NCBI RefSeq assembly: GCF_021764745.1
Contig: NZ_JAETXX010000001.1
Span: 620,001 to 684,000, forward strand
Direction of reading: 5' to 3'
Source: Joostella atrarenae
GTDB lineage: Bacteria > Bacteroidota > Bacteroidia > Flavobacteriales > Flavobacteriaceae
Length of the DNA stretch: 64,000 nucleotides
This document shows positions 52,393 through 61,441 of the stretch, piece by piece (the stretch's first letter is position 1; the number at the start of each line of letters is the position of its first letter). The position numbers and the translations under genes were made by a program. The notes under the pieces were generated by a model that worked only from the letters and a program-made list of their open reading frames with translations, was not told the origin of the DNA and made no database searches.

Positions 52393-54162
52393 TTATAAAA
52401 ATTTATTAAGCTTTTGGGCTATATTTTTTGAATTGATACCTATAATTTCCTGTAATTCTTCAACGCTTCCCTGTTCTATAAATTGTTTAGGAACACCTAA
52501 AATTACTATTCTGTTGGAATATTGATGCTTAATTGCAAATTCTGATATAGCGCTCCCCATTCCTCCATCTATAACGCCATCTTCTACAGTGAAGATAGTT
52601 GCGTATTTTGAAAATATATCGTGTAGTATTTCTTCATCTAAAGGAGCTACAAATCTTAAGTCGTAATGAGAAATTTTATCTGTATCCAAGCTGTCTATTG
52701 CTTCAGAAACATTTTGAGCCATATTGCCAATACTTATAACAGCAATTTCACTTCCTTTTTTTAGTAACAGCGCTTTTCCTATTTCAATTTCGGTAAAAGG
52801 CTGCCTCCAATCAATAGTTACACCTCTTCCTCGCGGATATCGAATTGCAATAGGAAGATTTAATCCTAGTTGTGCGGTGTACATTATATTTCGGAGTTCG
52901 ATTTCATTTCTAGGAGCAAAAATTATAAGGTTAGGAATACATCTTAAAAAAGCAATATCAAATACTCCATGATGCGTAGCACCATCTTCTCCCACTAGTC
53001 CGGCTCGATCCAGACAAAATATTACAGGAAGCTTTTGGATGGCTACATCGTGAACCACTTGATCGTAAGCTCGCTGTATAAAAGTAGAATAGATATTGCA
53101 AAAAGGAATCATGCCTTGTGTGGCCATTCCTGCGGCAAGAGTAACAGCATGCTGCTCTGCAATACCAACATCAAAAGCACGATCTGGGAACTTTTCCATC
53201 ATATATTTTAAGGAGCTTCCAGTTGGCATAGCTGGAGTGATACCAACAATTTTATCGTTTTTTTCTGCTAATTCTATTATTGTGGCTCCAAATACGTCTT
53301 GGTATTTTGGAGGTGTAATTTTGTTAGGTTTTATGATGAGTTCTCCAGTATTCTTATCAAACTTCCCTGGAGCATGGTATTTTACTTGATCTTCTTCAGC
53401 CTGCTTTAATCCTTTTCCTTTGGTAGTAATTACATGTAAAAACTTCGGTCCACTCATGTTTTTTAAGCGTTCCAGCTCTTTTAATAAACGAGGTATATTA
53501 TGACCGTCTATCGGACCTCGATAATCGAAATTAAGCGCTTTTATTATGTTAGTTTTAGCAAGCTGTCTGTCTGTCTTTACATTGGTAAGATATTCTTTTA
53601 GAGCACCTACACTAGGGTCGATTCCAATAGCATTGTCATTTAGAATAATCAGTAAGTTAGCGTCACTCACACCAGCATGATTAAGTGCTTCAAAAGCCAT
53701 CCCGCTTGCTATGGAGGCGTCTCCGATAACTGCTATATGTTGTTTTTCTTTTTCTCCTTTTAGATTAGAAGCGATCGCCATCCCTAGGGCTGCAGAAATA
53801 GAAGTAGAGCTATGTCCAACACCAAAAGTGTCATAAATACTTTCTTCTCTCTTTGGGAAACCACTAATTCCATTTAGTTGACGATTGGTATGGAAAACCG
53901 ATTTTCTTCCTGTTAATATCTTATGTCCATAAGCTTGATGTCCAACATCCCAAACCAATTGGTCTGTCGGAGTGTTGAAAATGTAATGGATAGCAATAGT
54001 TAGTTCTACAACGCCTAAACTGGCTCCCAAATGACCTTCTTTTGTAGAGACAATATCTATAATATAATCTCGCAGCTCCTTAGCAACGGTAGGAAGGTCT
54101 TCTTTTTTTAATTTCCGAAGATCTTCAGGGAGTGTTATCGTATCTAAAAATGCATAATCCAT
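52393..54162 (-). CDS. dxs: 1-deoxy-D-xylulose-5-phosphate synthase
   Basis: Joins pyruvate and glyceraldehyde-3-phosphate, the first step of the MEP isoprenoid pathway, using thiamine diphosphate. The 589-residue protein has DVGHQAYGHKILTGR, the ThDP motif GDASIASGMAFEALNHAG...LLIILNDN, the catalytic EQHAVTLAAGMA and the DRAGLVGEDGATHHG block. The start at MDYAFLD is supported by TACTTTTG four bases upstream (54167-54174). The DUF3078 gene follows on the same strand. Confidence 0.97.
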   Translation of the reverse strand: MDYAFLDTITLPEDLRKLKKEDLPTVAKELRDYIIDIVSTKEGHLGASLGVVELTIAIHYIFNTPTDQLVWDVGHQAYGHKILTGRKSVFHTNRQLNGISGFPKREESIYDTFGVGHSSTSISAALGMAIASNLKGEKEKQHIAVIGDASIASGMAFEALNHAGVSDANLLIILNDNAIGIDPSVGALKEYLTNVKTDRQLAKTNIIKALNFDYRGPIDGHNIPRLLKELERLKNMSGPKFLHVITTKGKGLKQAEEDQVKYHAPGKFDKNTGELIIKPNKITPPKYQDVFGATIIELAEKNDKIVGITPAMPTGSSLKYMMEKFPDRAFDVGIAEQHAVTLAAGMATQGMIPFCNIYSTFIQRAYDQVVHDVAIQKLPVIFCLDRAGLVGEDGATHHGVFDIAFLRCIPNLIIFAPRNEIELRNIMYTAQLGLNLPIAIRYPRGRGVTIDWRQPFTEIEIGKALLLKKGSEIAVISIGNMAQNVSEAIDSLDTDKISHYDLRFVAPLDEEILHDIFSKYATIFTVEDGVIDGGMGSAISEFAIKHQYSNRIVILGVPKQFIEQGSVEELQEIIGINSKNIAQKLNKFL

Positions 54163-54166
54163 AGTG

Positions 54167-54174
54167 CAAAAGTA
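54167..54174 (-). promoter_or_regulatory. dxs: -7 promoter box next to the dxs start
   Basis: TACTTTTG on the minus strand, 4 nt before the ATG at 54162, which would give a leaderless or almost leaderless mRNA. Confidence 0.5.
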
Positions 54175-54276
54175 CAAACTATGTGTCGTTATTGTACATT
54201 ATTTATTGGTACATCTTGGCTTTTTATTTCCTAAATACTTTTGTCTTTTTATGAGTTTTATATTTAAATATTATCC

Positions 54277-54284
54277 TATATTTG
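54277..54284 (+). promoter_or_regulatory. -7 promoter box of the methyltransferase gene
   Basis: TATATTTG matches TAnnTTTG and lies 25 nt before the ATG at 54310; TAAGG between them can serve as ribosome-binding site. Confidence 0.5.
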
Positions 54285-54309
54285 TAACCATTGTATAAGG
54301 TTGTGTAAT

Positions 54310-55587
54310 ATGGTTATTAAAGATTATTATTCTCTTTCAGAGGCGGCGGAAATTCTAGGAAAAAGTAAAGAGACTTTAAGGAGGTGGGATAGATGTGGCA
54401 AATTAAACGCTTTTAGGGAGCCAATTAGTGAATATAGAGTTTATAGAATGGACGATATAAATGCATTAATTGAGCCTATGTTTCCAAATTCTAATAATGA
54501 AGACCTTAATTATGAAGAGCCTTCTAGAGACTATAAGGTCTTAGAGTTATTTGCAGGTGCTGGAGGATTAGCGGTAGGGCTAGAAAAGGCTGGAATAAGT
54601 TGTGTTGCATTAAATGAAATTGATAAATGGGCTTGTCAGACATTGAGAGAAAATCGTCCTAAATGGAATGTTTTAGAAGGAGATGTTAGAAATTTTGATT
54701 TTTCAGAGTATAGTAATGAAGTTGATATTGTTACGGGAGGATTTCCTTGTCAAGCTTTTAGTTATGCAGGGAAAAAATTGGGATTAAATGATGCAAGAGG
54801 AACTCTTTTTTATGAGTTTGCAAGAGTTGTTAAAGAGGTAAACCCTTTAATATGTGTAGGTGAAAATGTAAAAGGACTACTTAGCCATGAAAAGGGAAAG
54901 ACAATTCAAGGAATGATATCAATTTTAGATGAGATTGGGTATAATGTAGTTCCTGTTAAGGTATTAAAGGCTGTTCATTATAGAGTACCTCAAAAGAGGG
55001 AGCGAGTGATTCTTGTTGGAATAAGGAAGGATATCGATGTGCAGTTTGAGTATCCAGCTCCTCATAGTGGTGTTTTTACACTTAAGGATGCTCTAAAGAA
55101 AGGGAGTTTGTATAGTTGTGATGTTCCAATTTCTGAAGGAGCAAAATATCCCATTCATAAAAAGGAAATTCTTGATTTAGTTCCACCAAAGGGTTATTGG
55201 AGAGACCTTCCTGTAGAAATTCAAAAGGAGTACATGGGGAAGAGCTACTATTTGGGAGGTGGAAAAACTGGAATGGCAAGAAGAATAGGCTGGGATGAGC
55301 CTTCGTTGACTTTAACCTGTAGTCCTGCCCAAAAACAAACAGAACGCTGTCACCCTGATGAGACAAGACCGTTTACAGTTCGAGAATATGCTCGTATTCA
55401 AACTTTTCCAGATGAATGGAAATTTATGGGATCTGTATCTCAACAATATAAACAGATAGGAAATGCAGTGCCATGCAATCTAGGAGAGGAAATAGGATAT
55501 TCTATTATTAAATTTTTAAATCAATATTATAAGGAGGGTCATGAAAACTTAGAAGAAATTTCTAATGCAAGTGCTTCTATGGTCTGA
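54310..55587 (+). CDS. DNA (cytosine-5) methyltransferase with N-terminal MerR-like HTH
   Basis: A 425-residue modification enzyme of a type II system. Residues ~4-58 form a MerR/excisionase-like helix-turn-helix (YSLSEAAEILGKSKETLRRWDRCGKL). The methyltransferase motifs follow in order: FAGAGGLAVGLEKAG (I), GFPCQAFSYAG (IV, catalytic Cys), GENVKGLL (VI), QKRERVILVG (VIII) and QIGNAVP (X). The start is the ATG at 54310, not the TTG three codons earlier. The HTH may let it regulate its own promoter. Its 3' end overlaps the convergent nuclease gene by 49 nt. Confidence 0.93.
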   Translation: MVIKDYYSLSEAAEILGKSKETLRRWDRCGKLNAFREPISEYRVYRMDDINALIEPMFPNSNNEDLNYEEPSRDYKVLELFAGAGGLAVGLEKAGISCVALNEIDKWACQTLRENRPKWNVLEGDVRNFDFSEYSNEVDIVTGGFPCQAFSYAGKKLGLNDARGTLFYEFARVVKEVNPLICVGENVKGLLSHEKGKTIQGMISILDEIGYNVVPVKVLKAVHYRVPQKRERVILVGIRKDIDVQFEYPAPHSGVFTLKDALKKGSLYSCDVPISEGAKYPIHKKEILDLVPPKGYWRDLPVEIQKEYMGKSYYLGGGKTGMARRIGWDEPSLTLTCSPAQKQTERCHPDETRPFTVREYARIQTFPDEWKFMGSVSQQYKQIGNAVPCNLGEEIGYSIIKFLNQYYKEGHENLEEISNASASMV

Positions 55588-56246
55588 TTTAAAACATTTG
55601 TTCCATCTACCTCTAAAGCTACTTCGCCAACAGCATCTATTAAATCTAAATAAAAATCTTCTTTTCCAGTAAGTCGGCGCCAAAAGTCTTTACCAATAAT
55701 TACTGGGTATCGTTCTTTGATTCTTTTGTAGTGTGAACTCAATTCAGAATCTTGGCCATATATGACACCAACTATCATATCGTTAATCCCAATATTTAAA
55801 TTATTAGTTCTAGCAAGATTTATGGTGCTTTGGAAGTGCCCAAAAATAGTTTCTACGTCATCATGATTAATAGTATTTGGACCTGATTTTAATTGGCAAT
55901 ACTTCTTTCTTCCATCTAATGCATCGATGAATTCAATATCTATTCCAGGAGTTGTAGAACCATAGCCTTCAAAAAGTTCACTAATTAATTTTTGGATTCT
56001 CATTCCAAACGATGTGTTAATGGAAGAGCCTAGTACTCTTGGTAATACCAATGCAGAAGCTATACTTTTAGAATCATCATTGCCTTTTAGAAAATTTGCT
56101 AAATATTTAAATAGAAAGGGGTTTACATTATAGTTAGAAAGCTTTGCTGCTTTTTTGCAGGCTACGTTGATATGAGAATCTACGATTTCATCTCTGAAGA
56201 AATCTTTAGCTTTCTCTAGTAGTAATATTCTTTCTTTTTCATCCAT
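55539..56246 (-). CDS. Type II restriction endonuclease (Eco47II/Sau96I/PmeII-like)
   Basis: A 235-residue nuclease partner of the adjacent methyltransferase. GIDIEFIDALDGRKKYCQLKSGPN has the D-x(n)-QxK form of a PD-(D/E)xK-like site, with the Asp in GIDIEF and QLK after it. NPFLFKYLANFLKG and PRVLGSSINTSFG are shared with restriction enzymes of this type as I recall them; the target sequence cannot be read off. The start at the ATG at 56246 is supported by a TATATTTG box 3 nt upstream, which suggests a leaderless mRNA. Confidence 0.82.
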   Translation of the reverse strand: MDEKERILLLEKAKDFFRDEIVDSHINVACKKAAKLSNYNVNPFLFKYLANFLKGNDDSKSIASALVLPRVLGSSINTSFGMRIQKLISELFEGYGSTTPGIDIEFIDALDGRKKYCQLKSGPNTINHDDVETIFGHFQSTINLARTNNLNIGINDMIVGVIYGQDSELSSHYKRIKERYPVIIGKDFWRRLTGKEDFYLDLIDAVGEVALEVDGTNVLNQTIEALALEISSKFS

Positions 56247-56249
56247 AAT

Positions 56250-56257
56250 CAAATATA
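56250..56257 (-). promoter_or_regulatory. -7 promoter box next to the endonuclease start
   Basis: TATATTTG on the minus strand, 3 nt before the ATG at 56246. An earlier TTG of the same frame lies within this box and is rejected as start. Confidence 0.5.
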
Positions 56258-56325
56258 GTTAATTGTGATGGGTATAAAAGTATTGTACCTTGATAATTTT
56301 AAAGGATAATTTTCATTTCGAATCG

Positions 56326-56333
56326 TATCTTTG
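56326..56333 (+). promoter_or_regulatory. tadA: -7 promoter box next to the tadA start
   Basis: TATCTTTG, 4 nt before the ATG at 56338, so the message should be leaderless or nearly so. Confidence 0.5.
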
Positions 56334-56337
56334 TTTT

Positions 56338-56787
56338 ATGATAGATCCTTTTGACGATTCTTATTTTATGAAAAAAGCCCTTCAAGAAGCAGAAATAGCT
56401 TACGAAAAAGGGGAAATACCTGTAGGGGCAATTGTGGTTGTAGAAAACAGGATTATTGCACGTGCTCATAATTTAACTGAAACATTAACCGATGTTACCG
56501 CGCATGCCGAAATGCAGGCAATTACTGCGGCTTCAAATTTTCTAGGAGGGAAATACTTGTCAGGTTGTACATTGTATGTTACGCTGGAGCCTTGCCAAAT
56601 GTGTGCAGGAGCTTTGTATTGGAGTCAGATTTCTAAGATTGTTTATGGAGCTACAGATGAACAACGTGGATATAATGCTATGCAAACAAAATTGCATCCT
56701 AAAACACAGGTAGTTTCTGGAATTCTGGAGCAAGAAGCAGCAAACTTAATGAAGCGTTTCTTTATCGAAAAGAGGAATCTTAACTAA
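56338..56787 (+). CDS. tadA: tRNA(Arg) adenosine-34 deaminase
   Basis: Converts A34 to inosine in the wobble position of tRNA-Arg(ACG), an essential step. The 149-residue zinc enzyme has HAEMQAI (zinc His, catalytic Glu) and PCQMCAGAL (zinc Cys pair). The start at MIDPFDDSYFMKKAL is chosen because it gives family length and the promoter box sits just before it; 16 upstream codons of the same frame cover that box. The restriction-modification pair separates it from dxs. Confidence 0.95.
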   Translation: MIDPFDDSYFMKKALQEAEIAYEKGEIPVGAIVVVENRIIARAHNLTETLTDVTAHAEMQAITAASNFLGGKYLSGCTLYVTLEPCQMCAGALYWSQISKIVYGATDEQRGYNAMQTKLHPKTQVVSGILEQEAANLMKRFFIEKRNLN

Positions 56788-56829
56788 TACTATTTGTTAT
56801 ATAAATCCTTAAGGGAAAAGCTTGTAAAG

Positions 56830-56988
56830 CTAATCTTTAGTTTTATATCTGTAAGTTAAATAGATAAGGCCTATTATAAAACCGATGGCTAGCAACACAT
56901 AAGCTACTATTTTTAGCGTAAAAACAAATAGCGCTATTAAGCCAGCTAGTGTGCAAAGAAGTCCTATGATAAAGAGTGTAGATTTCAT
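56830..56988 (-). CDS. Small membrane protein (52 aa)
   Basis: Not recognised and short enough to be missed by length filters. From the ATG at 56988 it reads MKSTLFIIGLLCTLAGL, a break at KIVAY, then a second helix (VLLAIGFIIGLIYLTY) and a basic tail RYKTKD. The two-helix layout and positive tail are consistent with a real inner-membrane protein. It lies between tadA and the cspA terminator, with no other gene in the space. Confidence 0.65.
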   Translation of the reverse strand: MKSTLFIIGLLCTLAGLIALFVFTLKIVAYVLLAIGFIIGLIYLTYRYKTKD

Positions 56989-57030
56989 ATTCAATTTTTA
57001 ATGAATTTAAGAATAAGAAAACACTAAAAC

Positions 57031-57056
57031 AAAAAAAGTCGCCCTTTAGGACGACT
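57031..57056 (-). terminator. Terminator after the cold-shock gene
   Basis: AGTCGTCC-TAAA-GGGCGACT (one G-T pair) followed by seven T residues on the minus strand. Confidence 0.9.
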
Positions 57057-57081
57057 CTAATTCTACAAAAATAAAATATCT

Positions 57082-57276
57082 TTAGCCGATTACTTGCACG
57101 TGTGCAGCAACCATACCTTTTCTTCCTTCTTCTTCTTCGTATTCTACTTTGTCACCTTCGTTTAGCTCAACACCTTTAAGTTCAGTTACGTGAACAAAAA
57201 TGTCTTTACCTGTTTCGTCGTTGGTAATGAATCCGTAACCTTTTGATTCATTGAAAAATTTTACTGTACCAGTCAT
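57082..57276 (-). CDS. Cold-shock domain protein (CspA family)
   Basis: A 64-residue single OB-fold RNA chaperone. The RNA-binding motifs are KGYGFI (RNP1, in ESKGYGFITND) and DIFVHV (RNP2). Length is standard. It has its own full promoter (57304-57333) and terminator. Whether it is cold-induced cannot be told; the leader is about 20 nt, short for a thermosensing 5' region. Confidence 0.96.
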   Translation of the reverse strand: MTGTVKFFNESKGYGFITNDETGKDIFVHVTELKGVELNEGDKVEYEEEEGRKGMVAAHVQVIG

Positions 57277-57303
57277 TATAAATTGTAATAAAAATTAAAG
57301 TAC

Positions 57304-57333
57304 CAAATGTACCAATTAAATTGTAAGGACAAA
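57304..57333 (-). promoter_or_regulatory. Complete Bacteroidota promoter of the cold-shock gene
   Basis: On the minus strand TTTG (57330-57333), 18-nt spacer, TACATTTG (57304-57311). Both boxes and spacing match the consensus. Confidence 0.7.
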
Positions 57334-57360
57334 TAAAATATGTCACTTTTATTTTAAAAA

Positions 57361-57615
57361 TTATTGATTTTCAGTGTTTTCGGGCTTTTTGTCGTTCATT
57401 TTATCAATATTATCCTTGGTTAACATGTAATCTGTTATCTTTTTATCCTTGGATCTCGAGAATAGAAACAAAGGAATCAGTAAAAATGAGAATGATAAGA
57501 CGCCAATTCCTATAATTCTGTCTCCAATTAAGTCATTGTCTTGCCATTTATAATAATATCCTACTATAAATGCGATTAGGATTGCAATAAATAATATCTG
57601 TACAACTCTTTTCAT
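57361..57615 (-). CDS. Small two-helix membrane protein (84 aa)
   Basis: Not recognised. Two hydrophobic helices (ILFIAILIAFIVGYYY at ~8-23 and IIGIGVLSFSFLLIPLFLF at ~34-52) flank a short acidic loop, followed by a charged tail (KDKKITDYMLTKDNIDKMNDKKPENTENQ) likely to be cytoplasmic. Similar small proteins are common in Flavobacteriaceae. It lies 84 nt upstream of the cspA gene on the same strand, which has its own promoter in that gap. Confidence 0.75.
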   Translation of the reverse strand: MKRVVQILFIAILIAFIVGYYYKWQDNDLIGDRIIGIGVLSFSFLLIPLFLFSRSKDKKITDYMLTKDNIDKMNDKKPENTENQ

Positions 57616-57730
57616 AAGATTCAGAAAATATGTTTTATAATTTATTATTGTTTTGAAATATGACTTTTGGGATGTTTAAACATGCAATTGTAAACGTATT
57701 CCCTTCAGCAATAAAAACCTTTTTATATAA

Positions 57731-59527
57731 TTATTTGGTGAAAGTTATTAATTTTCTTCTGTATGCAGTTAGTAATTTTGATTTTGATACAAAGCCATAG
57801 TATTTTCCATCTTTTAATACTGGAAGATTCCATGCGCCGCTATCTTGGAATTTCTGCATAACACGTGTCATATTATCTGTTTGCATCTTGATAACTGCTG
57901 GAGGGTTTTGCATTACATCGGAAGCAGTTATTTCTTCATATAGATTCTGATCGAACATTATAGAACGGATATCATCTAATAAAATAACTCCTTCTAAATA
58001 ATTCGTCTCCCTATTTAGTACAGGGAAGATATTTCTATTAGATTTCACTACTGCATTGTGAACAATATCTCCTAAATTCATGTCTGGATATAATGGAACA
58101 AAATTAGTTTCTATTACTGTTCTTATATCCATTAATGTGAGAACGGCTTGGTCTTTATCGTGCGTAATAAGTTCCCCTTTTCTAGCAAGCTCCATTGTAT
58201 ATACCGAATGTGGGATAAAATACTTGGTGATGGCAAAAGATATGGTGGCAGTAATCATTAAGGGTACAAATAGTTCATAGCCTCCTGTGAGTTCTGCAAT
58301 TAGGAAAATTGCCGTAAGGGGAGCGTGTAAAACTCCAGCCATAAGCCCTGTCATTCCTACTAATGTAAAGTTGCTTTCTGAAATAGGACTATTTAAAAAG
58401 CCGATGTTGTTTAAAATTTTAGCAAGGCAGTTACCCATAATACTCCCCATAAAAAGGGTAGGAGCAAAAATACCTCCAACTCCACCTGCACCAAAAGTTA
58501 TAGCACTCGCTACAATTTTGAATAGTATGAGTCCTGTTAATAAAGCCACAACAACCCAAACATTGTCTAGATCTATGTTGAAAAAGTTGCTTTCTAACGC
58601 TGCTTTAGGGTTTCCTTGTACCAAATGATTTATAACTTCATAACCCTCACCATAAAGAGGTGGTATAAAGAAAACAATTATTCCGATGGCGACACCACCA
58701 ATAATCAATCTCTTGACGGGGGAATCTATCTTTTCGAAAAAATCGTGGATTTTAGCATATACTTTAGTGAAATATATAGATGTAAAACCAGCAACAACTC
58801 CTAGTAATATAAAGAAAGGAACATCATTGAGAACAAAGCTATCTTCAAGTTTAAAAGGGAGTAAAATATCACTTCCAAAGAAAAAATAGGAGGTGATTAC
58901 TCCAGAAAGCGAAGCTAGCAATAAAGGCAATAGTGAAGCTAAAGTTAGATCAAGGCTAAATACTTCAATAGCAAAAATAATAGCAGCAATAGGGGCTTTA
59001 AAGATAGATGACATTGCACCTGCAGCTGCAGCACCTATTAATAAAGTTCTGTTGGCTTGATTCATATGAAAAAGCCTAGCGATATTAGAACTAATAGCTG
59101 CACCTGTAGCAACGGTAGGACCTTCCAGTCCAACAGATCCTCCAAAACCTACTGTAAATGGTGCAGTAAGAATACTTCCTATCATTTGAAATCTTCTCAT
59201 AATTCCTTTTCGCTTAGAAATAGCAAAAAGCGTTGATGGGATTCCGTGACTTACTCGATGTCTTATTACATATTTCATAATAAGAAATGTAAGTGTCAAA
59301 CCTATAAGAGGATATACAAAGTAAAAGGCATGGTGATATTGTTGAATAAGTTTCCCTTCTAACAGAAGTTGTATAAAATGCGTTAGATTTTTAAGAACTA
59401 CTGCACCAACTCCAGAAGTAAATCCGACGAGAATACTTAAGATGTAAATAAACTGTTGCTCAGAAATATGTTTAGCACGCCATATTAATATGCGGGTAAA
59501 TAAGTTTTTTTTAGACTGTGGCATCAC
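57731..59527 (-). CDS. CLC-family chloride channel or Cl-/H+ antiporter with CBS pair
   Basis: A 598-residue membrane protein. The anion-path motifs are GSVGLEGPTVATGAAI (with the gating Glu in GLEGP) and GAGGVGGIFAPTLFMG. A GSGIP-like region is poorly kept (RVSHGIPST). Residues ~460-590 are two CBS domains (VLNRETNYLEGVILLDDI, WNLPVLKDGKYYGFVSK). The gating Glu favours an antiporter. Upstream lies aspS with a hairpin between. Confidence 0.94.
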   Translation of the reverse strand: MMPQSKKNLFTRILIWRAKHISEQQFIYILSILVGFTSGVGAVVLKNLTHFIQLLLEGKLIQQYHHAFYFVYPLIGLTLTFLIMKYVIRHRVSHGIPSTLFAISKRKGIMRRFQMIGSILTAPFTVGFGGSVGLEGPTVATGAAISSNIARLFHMNQANRTLLIGAAAAGAMSSIFKAPIAAIIFAIEVFSLDLTLASLLPLLLASLSGVITSYFFFGSDILLPFKLEDSFVLNDVPFFILLGVVAGFTSIYFTKVYAKIHDFFEKIDSPVKRLIIGGVAIGIIVFFIPPLYGEGYEVINHLVQGNPKAALESNFFNIDLDNVWVVVALLTGLILFKIVASAITFGAGGVGGIFAPTLFMGSIMGNCLAKILNNIGFLNSPISESNFTLVGMTGLMAGVLHAPLTAIFLIAELTGGYELFVPLMITATISFAITKYFIPHSVYTMELARKGELITHDKDQAVLTLMDIRTVIETNFVPLYPDMNLGDIVHNAVVKSNRNIFPVLNRETNYLEGVILLDDIRSIMFDQNLYEEITASDVMQNPPAVIKMQTDNMTRVMQKFQDSGAWNLPVLKDGKYYGFVSKSKLLTAYRRKLITFTK

Positions 59528-59618
59528 CCATAATATTTAATTTTGCGACATTTTTTAAAGATGTCGATTTTCGGTTAGTTCCTCCGTTTATACTAAAGAT
59601 AATCTAATAGCTAAATAT

Positions 59619-59655
59619 AAATCCCTTAAAATAAGAATTTTAAGGGATTTTTCTG
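59619..59655. terminator. Hairpin downstream of aspS
   Basis: A 14-bp perfect stem AAATCCCTTAAAAT / ATTTTAAGGGATTT with an AAGA loop. It lies directly after the aspS stop on the minus strand; a T run follows on the plus strand too. Confidence 0.75.
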
Positions 59656-61410
59656 TTATTCTTGAATATTCAGTTTAATATGAAGTTCTTTTAATTGATC
59701 ATTGTCAATTTTTGCAGGAGCATCTATCATTACATCGCGGCCAGAATTGTTTTTTGGGAATGCGATATAATCACGAATAGTTTCTTGTCCGCCTAAAATA
59801 GCAACAAGTCTATCAAATCCAAATGCAAGTCCTCCGTGTGGTGGCGCTCCGTATTGAAACGCGTCCATTAAGAATCCAAATTGTGCTTTTGCTTCTTCTT
59901 CTGTAAACCCTAAATGTTTAAACATTAAAGATTGTAAGTCTTTGTCGTAGATTCTTATGGAACCTCCACCTATTTCATTTCCGTTAAGAACTAAGTCATA
60001 TGCATTTGCTCTAACGCTTCCAGGTTCTGTATCTAATAATTTAATGTCTTCTGGTTTAGGAGAAGTAAATGGGTGATGCATTGCATGGAATCTCTCACTT
60101 TCTTCGTCCCATTCTAAAAGAGGGAAGTCTAATACCCATAATGGTGCAAATTCTTCTGGATTTCTTAATCCAAGACGTTCTGCCATTTCCATTCTTAGGG
60201 CGCTAAGCTGACTTCTTGTTTTGTTAGCCTGCCCCGAAAGTACACAAATAAGATCTCCAGGTTTCGCTCCAGTAGCCTCTGCCCATGCCTTTAGATCTTC
60301 TTGATCGTAAAACTTATCTACAGAAGATTTATAAGAACCATCTTCATTACATTTTACATAAACCATTCCTAAAGCACCTACTTGTGGGCGTTTTACCCAG
60401 TCTATAAGTTTGTCAATTTCTTTTCTTGTGTAAGAGCCACCGCCAGGAATTGCGATACCTACTACAAGTTCAGCGTCATTAAATACTTTAAATTCTTTAT
60501 GTTGAGCAACGTTATTTAACTCACCAAACTCCATTCCGAAACGAATATCTGGTTTGTCATTTCCATACTTACGCATTGCTTCATCATAAGTCATTCTAGG
60601 GAAGTCTTTAATTTCAATCCCTTTTATTTCTTTTAGAAGATGACGGGTAAGTCCTTCGAAAACATTTAAAATATCCTCTTGTTCAACAAAAGCCATTTCA
60701 CAATCTATTTGTGTAAATTCAGGCTGTCTGTCGGCACGTAAATCTTCATCTCTAAAGCATTTTACAATCTGGAAATACTTATCCATTCCACCAACCATAA
60801 GCAATTGCTTAAAAGTTTGTGGCGACTGCGGAAGTGCATAAAATTGACCTTCATTCATTCTAGAAGGAACAACAAAGTCTCTAGCTCCTTCTGGAGTAGA
60901 TTTAATAAGATACGGTGTTTCTATTTCTATAAAATCTTGATTAGAAAGATAGTTTCTAACTTCGATTCCTACTTTATGTCTAAAAATAAGACTGTTTTTA
61001 ACTGGATTTCGACGAATATCTAAGTAACGATATTTCATTCTTAAATCATCACCTCCATCAGTTTCATTTTCAATAGTAAAAGGAGGGGTTTTAGATTTGT
61101 TTAAAACAGTGATGTTTTTTACTAATATCTCAATGTCTCCAGTATCGATATTTGGGTTTTTAGATACCCTTTCGATTACAGTTCCGTTTACCTGAATAAC
61201 AAATTCTCGTCCCATTTGTTGGGCAGTTTCTAGAACATCTTTTGGAGTACGCTCCTCATCAAATATTAACTGTATGATTCCATAACGATCTCTAAGGTCT
61301 ATCCAGACCATAAATCCTTTATCTCTAACTTTTTGTACCCAACCAGAAAGAGTTACTTCTTCGTTTATATGTTCTTTGCGTAACTCGCCACAAGTATGAC
61401 TTCTATACAT
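59656..61410 (-). CDS. aspS: Aspartyl-tRNA synthetase
   Basis: Charges tRNA-Asp with aspartate. The 584-residue class II enzyme starts at [10 protein letters not shown] (61410), as other bacterial AspRS do, rather than at the ATG four codons earlier. An OB-fold anticodon domain comes first ([14 protein letters not shown]). Class II motif 2 lies near [18 protein letters not shown] and motif 3 at [13 protein letters not shown]. The bacterial GAD insertion domain lies between. A TACCTTTG box precedes it (61434-61441). Confidence 0.98.
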   Translation of the reverse strand: MYRSHTCGELRKEHINEEVTLSGWVQKVRDKGFMVWIDLRDRYGIIQLIFDEERTPKDVLETAQQMGREFVIQVNGTVIERVSKNPNIDTGDIEILVKNITVLNKSKTPPFTIENETDGGDDLRMKYRYLDIRRNPVKNSLIFRHKVGIEVRNYLSNQDFIEIETPYLIKSTPEGARDFVVPSRMNEGQFYALPQSPQTFKQLLMVGGMDKYFQIVKCFRDEDLRADRQPEFTQIDCEMAFVEQEDILNVFEGLTRHLLKEIKGIEIKDFPRMTYDEAMRKYGNDKPDIRFGMEFGELNNVAQHKEFKVFNDAELVVGIAIPGGGSYTRKEIDKLIDWVKRPQVGALGMVYVKCNEDGSYKSSVDKFYDQEDLKAWAEATGAKPGDLICVLSGQANKTRSQLSALRMEMAERLGLRNPEEFAPLWVLDFPLLEWDEESERFHAMHHPFTSPKPEDIKLLDTEPGSVRANAYDLVLNGNEIGGGSIRIYDKDLQSLMFKHLGFTEEEAKAQFGFLMDAFQYGAPPHGGLAFGFDRLVAILGGQETIRDYIAFPKNNSGRDVMIDAPAKIDNDQLKELHIKLNIQE

Positions 61411-61433
61411 GAATTTTAACATTTAATGAGCTG

Positions 61434-61441
61434 CAAAGGTA
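61434..61441 (-). promoter_or_regulatory. aspS: -7 promoter box of aspS
   Basis: TACCTTTG on the minus strand, 23 nt before the ATG at 61410. Confidence 0.5.

Noticed and set aside
56290-56337. Longer N-terminus for TadA
   Set aside because: These codons cover the promoter box TATCTTTG and add residues not found in the family.
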